Shown: positions 41,719 through 50,781 of the stretch, in pieces | Layout: each line of letters opens with the position of its first letter | Numbering within the stretch: position 1 is the stretch's first letter | From: Verrucomicrobiota bacterium | GTDB taxonomy: Bacteria > Verrucomicrobiota > Verrucomicrobiia > Opitutales > Opitutaceae | NCBI GenBank assembly: GCA_023399155.1 | Contig: JAEWQP010000007.1 | Coordinates: forward strand, 62,001 to 126,000 | Length of the DNA: 64,000 nucleotides | Direction of reading: 5' to 3' | The notes under the pieces: generated by a model | The model's input: only the letters and a program-made list of their open reading frames with translations | Database searches by the model: none | Told to the model about the DNA's origin: nothing | Translations under genes and position numbers: made by a program

Positions 41719-44253
41719 ATGATGTACCTCGCCCATACCCTTCGTCGCGCGTGCCGTGCCGCCGCGCTTGTGTTGATCGCCGCACCGTCGCTCTCGCACG
41801 CGGACGAACTCGTGCTCAACGAACTGGAGTACCTCGAGATGCCGGGGCTGAACGTCATGCTCGCCCACGACTTCTATCCCGAGGGGCATCAGGGTGGTGT
41901 CGGCATCATCCAGAACGGCCTGCGCGTGGCGACGAACGGCGACATCCGACTCGAGCCCACGCCCGGTCAGTGGCAGCCGGTGCCCAAGGTGGGCACACGC
42001 ATCATCGACCGCGCCACGGGCGAGATCAGCGTGCGCATGGAGTTCCCGGATCCCGAGAAGGACCGCAAAGGGTTCAATCCCGTCATCTATCCGGATCTCC
42101 ACATCGCCTACACGATCCGCGTGCGTCCCGACGGCGCGGCCTTTCGCATCGTGGTCGATTTCGAGGCGCCGCTGCCCGAGGCATGGGTCGGCAAGGTCGG
42201 CTTCAACATGGAGTTTTTTCCCGGTATCCTTTATGGCAGGACGTTCGCATCCGGCGAACAACGCGGCATCTTCCCCCGCCAGGCCAACGGTCCGGGATTC
42301 CACGACGCCGAGGGCGACTACCAGCTCACGCCCATGGCCACCGGCCGCGAGCTCCTGATCGCGGGGGAGTCGGAGGAGCAGCGCATGCGCATCGAGGTGC
42401 TCTCCGGCGGACCGCTTCAACTCATCGACGGTCGCGGCCAGCACAACAACGGGTGGTTCGTCGTGCGCTCGCTCGTCCCCGGCGGGAAAACGAAGGGCGC
42501 GATCGAATGGAAGGTCTCGCCGCACGCGATCCCCGGCTGGAAGAGCGCGCCGGTGGTGCAGGTGTCGCAGGTCGGCTACCTGCCCGCCCAACAGAAGGTC
42601 GCGGTGGTCGAACTCGATCGCAGCGAGGAGCAGATGCTGCCGATCGAGTTGCTGCGCGTCGCCCCCGACGGCGGGCTCGAGAAGGTCTTCGAGCGGACGG
42701 TGGAGCCGTGGGGGCGCTTCCTCCGCTACCGCTATCTGCAGCTCGACTTCACCGAGGTGAAACAACCGGGCATGTATGTCGTGCGCTATGGCGCGGTCGC
42801 CTCGTCCCCGTTCAAGATCGGAACCGATGTCTTCGCGCGCGATGTGTGGCAGCCCACGCTCGAGACGTTCCTGCCCGTGCAGATGTGCCACGTCCGCGTG
42901 AACGACCGGTACCGGGTCTGGCACGACTTCTGCCACCTCGACGACGCGCGCATGGCGCCTGTCGATCATAACCACTTCGACGGCTACCTGCAGGGCGCGT
43001 CCACCCTCACGTCCCACCAACCGGGAGATCACGTGCCCGGGCTCGACCGCGGCGGCTGGCACGATGCCGGCGACGACGATCTCCGCGTGGAATCGCAGGC
43101 CGACACGGTCTGGGGCCTGGCGCTCGCGTGGGAGGAGTTCAAGGTCGACTACGACAACACCACGGTCGACCAGGAGACGCGAGTCGTGGAACTCCACCGG
43201 CCCGATGGCGTGCCGGACATTCTCCAGCAGATCGAGCACGGCGCCCTCACCGTGGTGGGCGGGTACGAGGCGCTCGGGCGCCTCTACCGCGGGATCATCG
43301 TGCCGACGCTGCGGCAGTACGTGCTCCTCGGCGACTTTTCGGCGGTCACCGACAACGTCCCGTTCGTCGGCACGGTGACCGACAGCACGCCGGCCATCGG
43401 GCTGCCCGGCAGCCCCGACGACCGCTGGGTGTTCACCGAGGATAATCCCCGGCGCGAGATCCTCGTGGCCGCCGGCCTCGCCGCCGGCGCGCGTGCACTT
43501 CGTATCCACAATCCGGATTTATCAGCCCGATGCCTGCAGGCCGCGACGGAACTGTGGGAGCGCACGACGGTGCCCGACGAGGTCTTTCGCACCGCCGCGG
43601 CGGTCGAGCTGCTCATCACCACACGCGACGCGAAGTACGCGGACTGGCTCAAGGCGCACGCCGACCAGATCGCCGCACGCATGGCGGCCACGCCAAATCC
43701 GAGCGACGGGCCGAATCGCTTCCGCTTCAGCGGATGGATGCTGGGCCGCGCGCTCCCGCTGGTGAACGACGAGACCTTTTCCCGCAAGATCCGCGACGCC
43801 GTCCGGACGCATCAGGCGCACGTGATCGAGCAGGCGCGCAAGACGCCCTACGGCGTGCCCTATGAGCCTGCGATCTGGGGCGCGGGCTGGCTGATCCAGC
43901 GTTTCGGCGCGGAACAGGCCTTTCTGCACCGCGCATTCCCGGACATCGTCTCGGACGAGTACATGATGCACGCGCTCAATTTCATCCTCGGTTGTCATCC
44001 CGGCCCGAATACGGCCTCGTTCGTGTCCGGCGTGGGGGCGAAGTCGCTAACCACCGCCTACGGCATGAACCGCGGAGACGAGTCCTACATCCCCGGCGGC
44101 TCAGCCTCCGGCACGGCGCTCATCCGGCCCGACTTCCCGGAGCTTCTCGACTGGCCCTACCTGTGGCAGCAGACCGAGTACGTGCTCGGCAACGGCACGA
44201 CGGATTATCTCATCCTCGCGCTCGCCGCGGCCGCGCAGGCGCCTGCGAAGTGA
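41719..44253 (+). CDS. Glycoside hydrolase family 9 (endoglucanase-type), secreted
   Basis: An 844-residue protein from ATG 41719 with a signal peptide (ACRAAALVLIAAPSLSHA). Residues ~30-275 are a beta-rich domain, and an Ig-like CelD_N domain follows (SQVGYLPAQQKVAVVELDRS). The catalytic alpha-toroid starts near residue 390 and contains the GH9 base motif GGWHDAGDDDLRVESQ, RPDGVPDILQQIEHG and the C-terminal HPGPNTASFVSGVGAKS, AYGMNRGDE. A glutamate in LWQQTEYVLGNGTTDYLILA is placed like the general acid. The enzyme would cleave beta-1,4-glucans or related polymers outside the cytoplasm. The next gene follows within 12 bp, so a two-gene operon is likely. Confidence 0.85.
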   Translation: MMYLAHTLRRACRAAALVLIAAPSLSHADELVLNELEYLEMPGLNVMLAHDFYPEGHQGGVGIIQNGLRVATNGDIRLEPTPGQWQPVPKVGTRIIDRATGEISVRMEFPDPEKDRKGFNPVIYPDLHIAYTIRVRPDGAAFRIVVDFEAPLPEAWVGKVGFNMEFFPGILYGRTFASGEQRGIFPRQANGPGFHDAEGDYQLTPMATGRELLIAGESEEQRMRIEVLSGGPLQLIDGRGQHNNGWFVVRSLVPGGKTKGAIEWKVSPHAIPGWKSAPVVQVSQVGYLPAQQKVAVVELDRSEEQMLPIELLRVAPDGGLEKVFERTVEPWGRFLRYRYLQLDFTEVKQPGMYVVRYGAVASSPFKIGTDVFARDVWQPTLETFLPVQMCHVRVNDRYRVWHDFCHLDDARMAPVDHNHFDGYLQGASTLTSHQPGDHVPGLDRGGWHDAGDDDLRVESQADTVWGLALAWEEFKVDYDNTTVDQETRVVELHRPDGVPDILQQIEHGALTVVGGYEALGRLYRGIIVPTLRQYVLLGDFSAVTDNVPFVGTVTDSTPAIGLPGSPDDRWVFTEDNPRREILVAAGLAAGARALRIHNPDLSARCLQAATELWERTTVPDEVFRTAAAVELLITTRDAKYADWLKAHADQIAARMAATPNPSDGPNRFRFSGWMLGRALPLVNDETFSRKIRDAVRTHQAHVIEQARKTPYGVPYEPAIWGAGWLIQRFGAEQAFLHRAFPDIVSDEYMMHALNFILGCHPGPNTASFVSGVGAKSLTTAYGMNRGDESYIPGGSASGTALIRPDFPELLDWPYLWQQTEYVLGNGTTDYLILALAAAAQAPAK

Positions 44254-44264
44254 TTTCCCGCGCG

Positions 44265-45179
44265 ATGATTCCGCCCGTCCGTTTGTTTCGTGCACTCGGT
44301 GCCGCGGTCGCGTCTGCGCTGGTGGTGCCGGCTCTCGCCGCGGACGGAGGCTCCTGGGCGCCGCTGGCTTGGAACGGGGAGGACGCATGGGCCTCGGAGC
44401 GCGCCGGCTGGCGCGTCGTGGTGTCCGTCGACCGGGGCCGCCTCGTGCATTTCGGCCCGGCAAACACCGGCGAAAACCTCCTCTTTGCGCCTCCGACGCG
44501 CGACGGGCCGAACGGCTGGGGCGGGCATCGCGTCTGGCTCGGCCCGCAAGCGGAATGGCCGGCGGTGTGGCCGCCCGACCCGGCGTGGGAGGCGACTGCG
44601 GCCGCGACCGCCACGGTCGACGGCGACCGCCTCGAGCTGCGCATGGAGACCTCGGCGGGTGACTGGGGCAGCCTCACGCGGGTGTATTCATGGCAGGATG
44701 ACGGGCTCGCCTGCGCCGTGCAGGTCCGCGGCGGCGCACGCGCAGCCCAGGTGATCCAGATCATGCAGGTGCGCGCCGACGCCGCCGTACGGGTGCAGGC
44801 CCGGCCGGAGGCCCGCACGCCGCATGGGTTCGTCGTGCTGGAGATCGGGTCGGAGGATCAGGTCCGACGCACATTTCCCTGGCCGCTTGGCGTGCTCCGC
44901 GAGGGTGGGCGCGGCCTTGTGCTGCGGACTTCCGGCACGGTGGTGAAGCTGGGTTTCGCGCCGCAGCCGCTGGTCGCAAAACTCGGCGAGGTCGAACTGG
45001 CGCTCGCGCCTGGTGCGCACACCGGTCGCGTGGTCGGCGAGATCGACGACGGCTTCACCACACAGGTGTACCTCGGCCGGTCAGGCGTGCCGTTCCTCGA
45101 ACTCGAACAGCTGTCGCCGCGCTTCGCGGCGGGTGAGGATGCGAGCGCGACGATCCTGCTCGGCGGCCGCCGCCCGTAG
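44265..45179 (+). CDS. Secreted DUF4380-like protein
   Basis: A 304-residue protein from ATG 44265; GTG 44250 overlapping the GH9 stop is an alternative. The signal peptide is ALGAAVASALVVPALAADGG. The segment GENLLFAPPTRDGPNGWGGH followed by RVWLGPQAEWPAVWPPDP, and the beta-rich remainder, resemble DUF4380 proteins, which have a galactose-mutarotase-like supersandwich fold of unknown activity. Such genes often accompany glycoside hydrolases in Verrucomicrobia-like genomes, which fits the preceding GH9 gene. Assignment rests on the WGG-x-x-x-WL-x-PQ pattern from memory, so it is moderate. Confidence 0.65.
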   Translation: MIPPVRLFRALGAAVASALVVPALAADGGSWAPLAWNGEDAWASERAGWRVVVSVDRGRLVHFGPANTGENLLFAPPTRDGPNGWGGHRVWLGPQAEWPAVWPPDPAWEATAAATATVDGDRLELRMETSAGDWGSLTRVYSWQDDGLACAVQVRGGARAAQVIQIMQVRADAAVRVQARPEARTPHGFVVLEIGSEDQVRRTFPWPLGVLREGGRGLVLRTSGTVVKLGFAPQPLVAKLGEVELALAPGAHTGRVVGEIDDGFTTQVYLGRSGVPFLELEQLSPRFAAGEDASATILLGGRRP

Positions 45180-45192
45180 GCCGCCCCCTCGC

Positions 45193-45511
45193 GGGCGCCA
45201 TTCATCGCGCCGTTGCCTGGCCGCAGGCGCCGATTCTGGTGCAGTCGCACGGGCGACTGACGCAGCCGGCCCGGCGGTTCGGAACGGTAGGCGAGGAACG
45301 GGGCGGAAATCTCGGGCCTCGCGATGTGCGCGAGCGGGAATCCAGGATCCTGCGACCGTACGGCGGCACCGGCCGCCACGATCCAAGCCTCCTCCAGCAG
45401 CCGCACGTGGGCGGGATTGACTGGGTTGAACCAGCCACAAGCCAGCGTTTCCGCCAGCCATCGCACGGCGCTTGAACGTGAGCTGAACTGCGGATGCGAG
45501 CGAATCGACAT
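45193..45511 (-). pseudogene. Possible relic of a minus-strand coding sequence
   Basis: A frame from ATG 45511 reads GWFNPVNPAHVRLLEEAWIV then HIARPEISAPFLAYRS, with GC-rich third positions like a true gene. It then runs without a stop into the antisense of the preceding gene, where it becomes Arg/Ser-rich shadow sequence. I do not recognise the family. It could be the decayed 5' part of a gene whose 3' end was lost, or chance. Confidence 0.25.
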
Positions 45512-45570
45512 GGGCGTTGCGCGACTCCCTCACAGGGCCACCTCTGTTGCACATCGCCCGCCGCCGTTCC

Positions 45571-45590
45571 GGTGTAACGACCGTTACACC
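45571..45590. promoter_or_regulatory. Palindromic operator-like site 1 upstream of hisC
   Basis: GGTGTAACGACCGTTACACC is a perfect 9-2-9 palindrome. Its core TGTAACG-N2-CGTTACA recurs 68 bp downstream (45641-45656). Paired identical half-sites imply a dimeric or tetrameric regulator; which one is unknown. Confidence 0.7.
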
Positions 45591-45640
45591 GAAACGGTCG
45601 CCGCGCGCGCCGAATTACCGGCCGGTTCTGACCGTTCTGC

Positions 45641-45656
45641 TGTAACGGGCGTTACA
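45641..45656. promoter_or_regulatory. Palindromic operator-like site 2 upstream of hisC
   Basis: TGTAACGGGCGTTACA has the same 7-2-7 half-sites as the site at 45573-45588, differing only in the two central bases. The centre-to-centre distance is 68 bp, about 6.5 helical turns. It lies 113 bp before the hisC ATG. Confidence 0.7.
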
Positions 45657-45768
45657 CTGTTCTGGTCGCACATGCCGCGCGCGGGCTCCCCTTGCCGCTT
45701 GCGGCCCAGGAGTCGTTCCACACTTGGCAGTCCCTCGCGACTGCGCTACCGAAACCGTTTTCCTGCCC

Positions 45769-46884
45769 ATGGACTCTCCGGACATCTCCATCACCTCGCT
45801 TGCGCGGCCCGCCGTGCTCACCCAGCCGGTCTACGAGCCGGGCAAGCCGATCGAGGACGTCGCCCGCGAGCTCGGACTCGATCCGGCTACGATCATCAAG
45901 CTCGCGTCCAATGAGAATCCCCTCGGCGCCACGCCCCTCGGCATCGCCGCCGCCAAGGCCGCGGCCGAGCGCATGGAGCTCTACCCGGACGGTGGCGCCG
46001 TGCGCCTGCGCGCACGACTGGCCCGCCACCTGGAGCTCACGCCCGATCAGGTCGTCGTGGGCAACGGCTCGAACGAGATCCTCGAACTGCTCGGCCACGT
46101 TTTCCTCGGCCCGGGCGATGAGGCCGTGATGGGCGAGCGCGCCTTCGCCGTCTACAAGCTCGTGACGCTCCTCTTTGGCGCGAGGGTCGTCGAGGTGCCG
46201 CTGGTGAACCACGCGCACGACCTGGCCGCGATGCGCGCCGCGATCACGCCGCGCACCAAACTCGTCTTCCTGCCCAATCCCAACAATCCCACGGGCACGG
46301 CCAACACCGCGGCCGAGATCCTTGCGTTCGCCGGGTCGCTTCCGCCGCACGTCGTTTTTGTCTATGACGAGGCGTATGCCGAGTACGTGGAAAACCCCGC
46401 CGATCTGCGCCCGCTCATCGCCGCCGGCCGCAAGATCGTCTGCACGCGCACGTTCTCCAAGATCTACGGACTCGCCGGCCTGCGCCTCGGCTACGGTTAC
46501 GGGCCGAGGGACCTGATCGCACTGCTCCACCGCGTGCGCCAGCCATTCAACATCAACGCCATCGCGCTCGCCGCGGGCGAAGCCGCGCTCGACGACACGG
46601 CGTGGGTGCGCCGCAGCCGGGCGATCAACGCCGCCGGGCTGAAGCAACTTGCCGCCGGGTTCGCCAGGCTCGGCCTCGAGTTCATCCCGAGCACGGGCAA
46701 TTTCATCACGGTGCGCGTGGGGGAGGGCGCCCGCGTCTTCGCCGAGCTGCAAAAGCGCGGCGTGATCATCCGCCCGATGGCCAGCTACGCCATGCCCGAG
46801 TGGGTGCGCATCACCGTCGGCGACGAGACGCAAAACGCGCGCTGCCTGCGCGAGCTGGCCGCGGTGCTGGGGTTCACGGTGTAG
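45769..46884 (+). CDS. hisC: Histidinol-phosphate aminotransferase
   Basis: A 371-residue class I/II PLP-dependent aminotransferase from ATG 45769. HisC features are KLASNENPLGATPLGIAAAK, ELYPDGGAVRLRARLARHLE, the glycine-rich VVGNGSNEILELLGHVF, FLPNPNNPTGT (phosphate and carboxylate binding), YDEAYAEYVE and the PLP-lysine motif TRTFSKIYGLAGLRLGYG, with the C-terminal arginine in PEWVRITVGDETQN. It converts imidazole-acetol phosphate to histidinol phosphate in histidine biosynthesis, and may also handle aromatic keto acids. No other his gene is nearby. Two matching palindromes lie 113-198 bp upstream, so the gene may be under a dedicated regulator. Confidence 0.93.
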   Translation: MDSPDISITSLARPAVLTQPVYEPGKPIEDVARELGLDPATIIKLASNENPLGATPLGIAAAKAAAERMELYPDGGAVRLRARLARHLELTPDQVVVGNGSNEILELLGHVFLGPGDEAVMGERAFAVYKLVTLLFGARVVEVPLVNHAHDLAAMRAAITPRTKLVFLPNPNNPTGTANTAAEILAFAGSLPPHVVFVYDEAYAEYVENPADLRPLIAAGRKIVCTRTFSKIYGLAGLRLGYGYGPRDLIALLHRVRQPFNINAIALAAGEAALDDTAWVRRSRAINAAGLKQLAAGFARLGLEFIPSTGNFITVRVGEGARVFAELQKRGVIIRPMASYAMPEWVRITVGDETQNARCLRELAAVLGFTV

Positions 46885-47090
46885 CGCGAGGCCTCCGGCC
46901 GAGCCGCCACGCGACGCGAGCCTGGCACGCGCCGTCCGGGGTGGAGCGCGACCTCAGGGCGCGCTGCGAGAGGCGCCTTGCGCGGATGATCTTCTCGGCG
47001 ATACCGAGGTCCGCACCTGCCCGCGCGCCGGAGCGTGGCCTTTCCAGCTTCCGCCTTCCCGCCGTGCACGCGAGGCGCCACCCTTCGCCC

Positions 47091-48407
<1,317 letters not shown>

Positions 48408-48937
48408 GCGATTGAACCCGGAGCTCGCAACGCACAGAAGGCAACGAAGGACACAAAGGCCAAAGGGCCTCATCGAGACACGATCCCGATTTCCTCGCCT
48501 GAATCAGGTCGCAGAAGGCACCACCTGTCGCCGAGGCTTCGGCTTGGCGGGTGGAAGGCGATCATGGGTTCACGAGGGGTCTGCAGGACCAGGAGCACCC
48601 CTTCACCGATTCACCCACGAGGTGATGAGCTGAAGCGGCCGAATCGTCTGCAACGTTCTTTGACCCCGGCACTATTCTCCGTGACCTCTGTGTCCAATCC
48701 TCGTTGTGCGACAATCGCTCCGTCAAGAGGCGCACGGCATGGCTCCACCTGCGGGGGAGGCATCGGTGCGGGGTTGATCTCCGCACAACCGCTTCGGCCT
48801 TTGGTCGCGTTGTTGCCTTCTGGTCGGCCGTCCGGGCAGTTTGGAGTTGAACCGCGACCTTGCACGCATCGTGGCTGATTTCGGAGTCGTCGTCGGATCA
48901 GTATCCGCGACAATCAACGCCAATCCCGGTTTCATCC
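48408..48937. other. 530-bp intergenic region between deoA and the PaaI thioesterase
   Basis: No gene is supported on either strand. Near the left end (48425-48460) is a degenerate A/G-rich pattern (ACAGAAGGCAACGAAGGACA), partly complementary to CCGTGACCTCTGTGTCC near 48680-48695, reminiscent of the arrays elsewhere but much weaker. Confidence 0.5.
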
Positions 48938-49384
48938 ATGACTTTCACGCCAAAGAAAATTGAGTCGATCGCGGACTACGAGGCCATGGGGCCGGGCACG
49001 GTCCTCGCTGCGATGAAAGTCAAGGTCGAGGCCGTCCACGACGATTCCATCACGATCAGCATGCCCGTCAGCGAAAAGGTGAAGCAGCCCTTCGGCCTGC
49101 TCCACGGCGGCATCACCATGTTCCTCATGGAATCGGCCTCGAGCATGCACGCGTGCTGGGGCGTCGACCTGACCAAGCGCGTGCCGGTCGGGACCGAGAT
49201 CAACGGCTCGCATCTGCGTCCTGTCACCGGAGGAACGATACGCGCGATCGCCCGCGTGGTGCGGCGTTCGCGCACGTTCGTCGTGCACACAATCGAGGTG
49301 TTCCACGTCGAGTCCGGGAAACTCGTCAGCACCGGCCGGATGACCAACTTCTACATCCGCACCGGAGCGGAGGAGAAGGGCTGA
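48938..49384 (+). CDS. PaaI-type hotdog-fold thioesterase
   Basis: A 148-residue protein from ATG 48938. The hotdog central helix motif VKQPFGLLHGGITMFLMESA (with the conserved HGG turn and acidic residue) defines the PaaI/DUF4442-like group. GTEINGSHLRPVTGGTIRAI and TIEVFHVESGKLVSTGRMTN are the remaining strands. Such enzymes hydrolyse acyl- or aryl-CoA thioesters, for example 1,4-dihydroxy-2-naphthoyl-CoA in menaquinone synthesis (MenI) or phenylacetyl-CoA derivatives. No CoA-pathway gene is adjacent. It converges on the hldD-like gene across a short repeat region. Confidence 0.85.
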   Translation: MTFTPKKIESIADYEAMGPGTVLAAMKVKVEAVHDDSITISMPVSEKVKQPFGLLHGGITMFLMESASSMHACWGVDLTKRVPVGTEINGSHLRPVTGGTIRAIARVVRRSRTFVVHTIEVFHVESGKLVSTGRMTNFYIRTGAEEKG

Positions 49385-49472
49385 AAGCTGGAGGCTAGAG
49401 AGGAAGCAGCGACCTTCCGGCCCGAGATCGACGACGGAAGCCTCTCGCCTCTTGCCCCTGGCCTCTCGCCTA
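49385..49472. repeat. Inverted heptad-like arrays between the thioesterase and hldD-like genes
   Basis: After the thioesterase TGA comes AAGCTGGAGGCTAGAGAGG. On the other strand, starting on the TAG of the hldD-like gene, units are TAGGCGA GAGGCCA GGGGCAA and then GAGGCGA GAGGCTT. The two arms are partly complementary and enclose ~30 bp of ordinary sequence. Confidence 0.7.
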
Positions 49473-50501
49473 CTCAAGCGGATACCGCTTGAGCAGATAC
49501 TTTTCCACGTAGTCCTTCACGCCGTCCTCGAGGGAGAAAAGCGAGCGTGAGAAGCCGGCGCCGCGCAGCCGGGAGATGTCGGCCTGTGTGGTGTATTGGA
49601 AACGTGAATGCGCCTCGTCGGGCATGTCGGCGTAGACGATGTCCGCCTCCTCGCCGATCACAGCGAACACGGTGCGGGCGACGTCGGCGAACGTGCGGGC
49701 CTGTCCGGTGCCGGCGTTGAACAGGCCGGTGGCTTCGGGCTTGTCCTGGAGAAAGAGCAGCATCGAGACGACGTCCTTCACGTGGATAAAATCGTGGGAC
49801 TGGTCGCCGTCGGCCACATCCGGACGCCGGCTCTTGGGCAGGCGCGCCTCGCCATCGGCGTGAATCTGGTGGAAGACCTGGTTGATCAGCGACGCGTGTG
49901 GCCCGCGGTAGTCCTCGGCGGGTCCAAACACGTCGAAGAGCTTGAGTCCTGCGATCCGCGCGAGATGCCCATTGCGCAGGGCCCAGGCGTCGAAGAGCTG
50001 CTTGGAAAATGCCTCGGGGTCGAGCGGCTTGAGCTGCGGGGTGGTGTTGTCGTTGTCGAAGAAGCCGAGGTCGCCATCGCCATAGGTGGAGGCGCTGGAC
50101 GTGTAAATCAGCCGCGCGCCGGTCTTGGCGCAGGCCTCGCACAGCTCGCGAGCGTAGCGGTAATTCCAGTCGATCAGCTCGCTCACGTCGGCTGAAGGCG
50201 GCGGCTCGGAAGGCGCGCAATGAAACACCACGGAACCGGCGGCGACGCCACTCTCGCGGACCTTCTCGCGGAATTCGCCGGTGCTGATGATATCGTCGAA
50301 CTGGAGCCCCTGGAGGTTGCGCCACTTCTCGCCCGAGCCGAGATCGTCGACCAAGAGCAGCGCCGTCTCATCGCGCAGATTGAGTGCCGCGACCAGATTG
50401 CGCCCGAGCATCCCGGCCCCGCCGGTGATGATCGTCTGCTTCTTCCCGACCGACATCAACGTGCGCGGCCGGAGTGAGGGTGTGGTAAGCGGGGTGGCCA
50501 T
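49470..50501 (-). CDS. HldD-like ADP-glyceromanno-heptose 6-epimerase homologue with altered catalytic residues
   Basis: A 343-residue SDR-epimerase from ATG 50501, preceded by GGAG at a good distance. HldD family features are TIITGGAGMLGRNLVAALNL, NYRYARELCEACAKTGARLI, YTSSASTYGDGDLGFFDNDN, SKQLFDAW, FDVFGPAEDYRGPHASLINQ, HDFIHVKDVVSMLLFL and GLFNAGTGQARTFADVARTV. HldD inverts C-6 of ADP-heptose for LPS core synthesis. Compared with E. coli HldD, the catalytic Tyr140 (YGYSK) position is Glu (EAFSK) and the second catalytic residue Lys178 (GHKG) is Arg (DYRG). Lys144 and Ser116 are kept. So either the activity differs or another residue replaces the base. It is divergent from the glycan gene cassette. 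Confidence 0.78.
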   Translation of the reverse strand: MATPLTTPSLRPRTLMSVGKKQTIITGGAGMLGRNLVAALNLRDETALLLVDDLGSGEKWRNLQGLQFDDIISTGEFREKVRESGVAAGSVVFHCAPSEPPPSADVSELIDWNYRYARELCEACAKTGARLIYTSSASTYGDGDLGFFDNDNTTPQLKPLDPEAFSKQLFDAWALRNGHLARIAGLKLFDVFGPAEDYRGPHASLINQVFHQIHADGEARLPKSRRPDVADGDQSHDFIHVKDVVSMLLFLQDKPEATGLFNAGTGQARTFADVARTVFAVIGEEADIVYADMPDEAHSRFQYTTQADISRLRGAGFSRSLFSLEDGVKDYVEKYLLKRYPLE

Positions 50502-50781
50502 GGTTTGTCTCCGGGGACTTGTATCGGTGGGGAGTAGACCCTACATGAACGCCAACTGGGGAATGACGTTCTGCTTACACACCCAGAGGGGTAGGGCGCG
50601 TTACAGTTGCGAGGGGCCTGGTTCGCGAGAAGCGGCGACAGTTCTAAAACGACGGGCGGTTGGGGGGCCAGAAGAGGTTTTCAATGTCGGGGTTGTGGTG
50701 CGCAATTTGAGTTCTCCGCAGAATGATCTGGATCGGAACATTCTTCCCTTGGACCGGCGGCACCGGAAAGATGGCGGAGTC

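Noticed and set aside
41710..43509. Long open frame on the minus strand opposite the GH9 gene
   Set aside because: It is His/Arg/Val-rich antisense sequence; the plus-strand GH9 motifs and signal peptide are unambiguous. Similar long antisense frames throughout the window were dropped for the same reason.
48938..49384. PaaI-type thioesterase as the release enzyme of the aryl-polyene-like pathway
   Set aside because: More than 20 kb away with no linked pathway gene; its family has many housekeeping roles.
49470..50501. Naming the epimerase hldD outright
   Set aside because: The apparent replacement of two catalytic residues makes the function uncertain, so no symbol was given.
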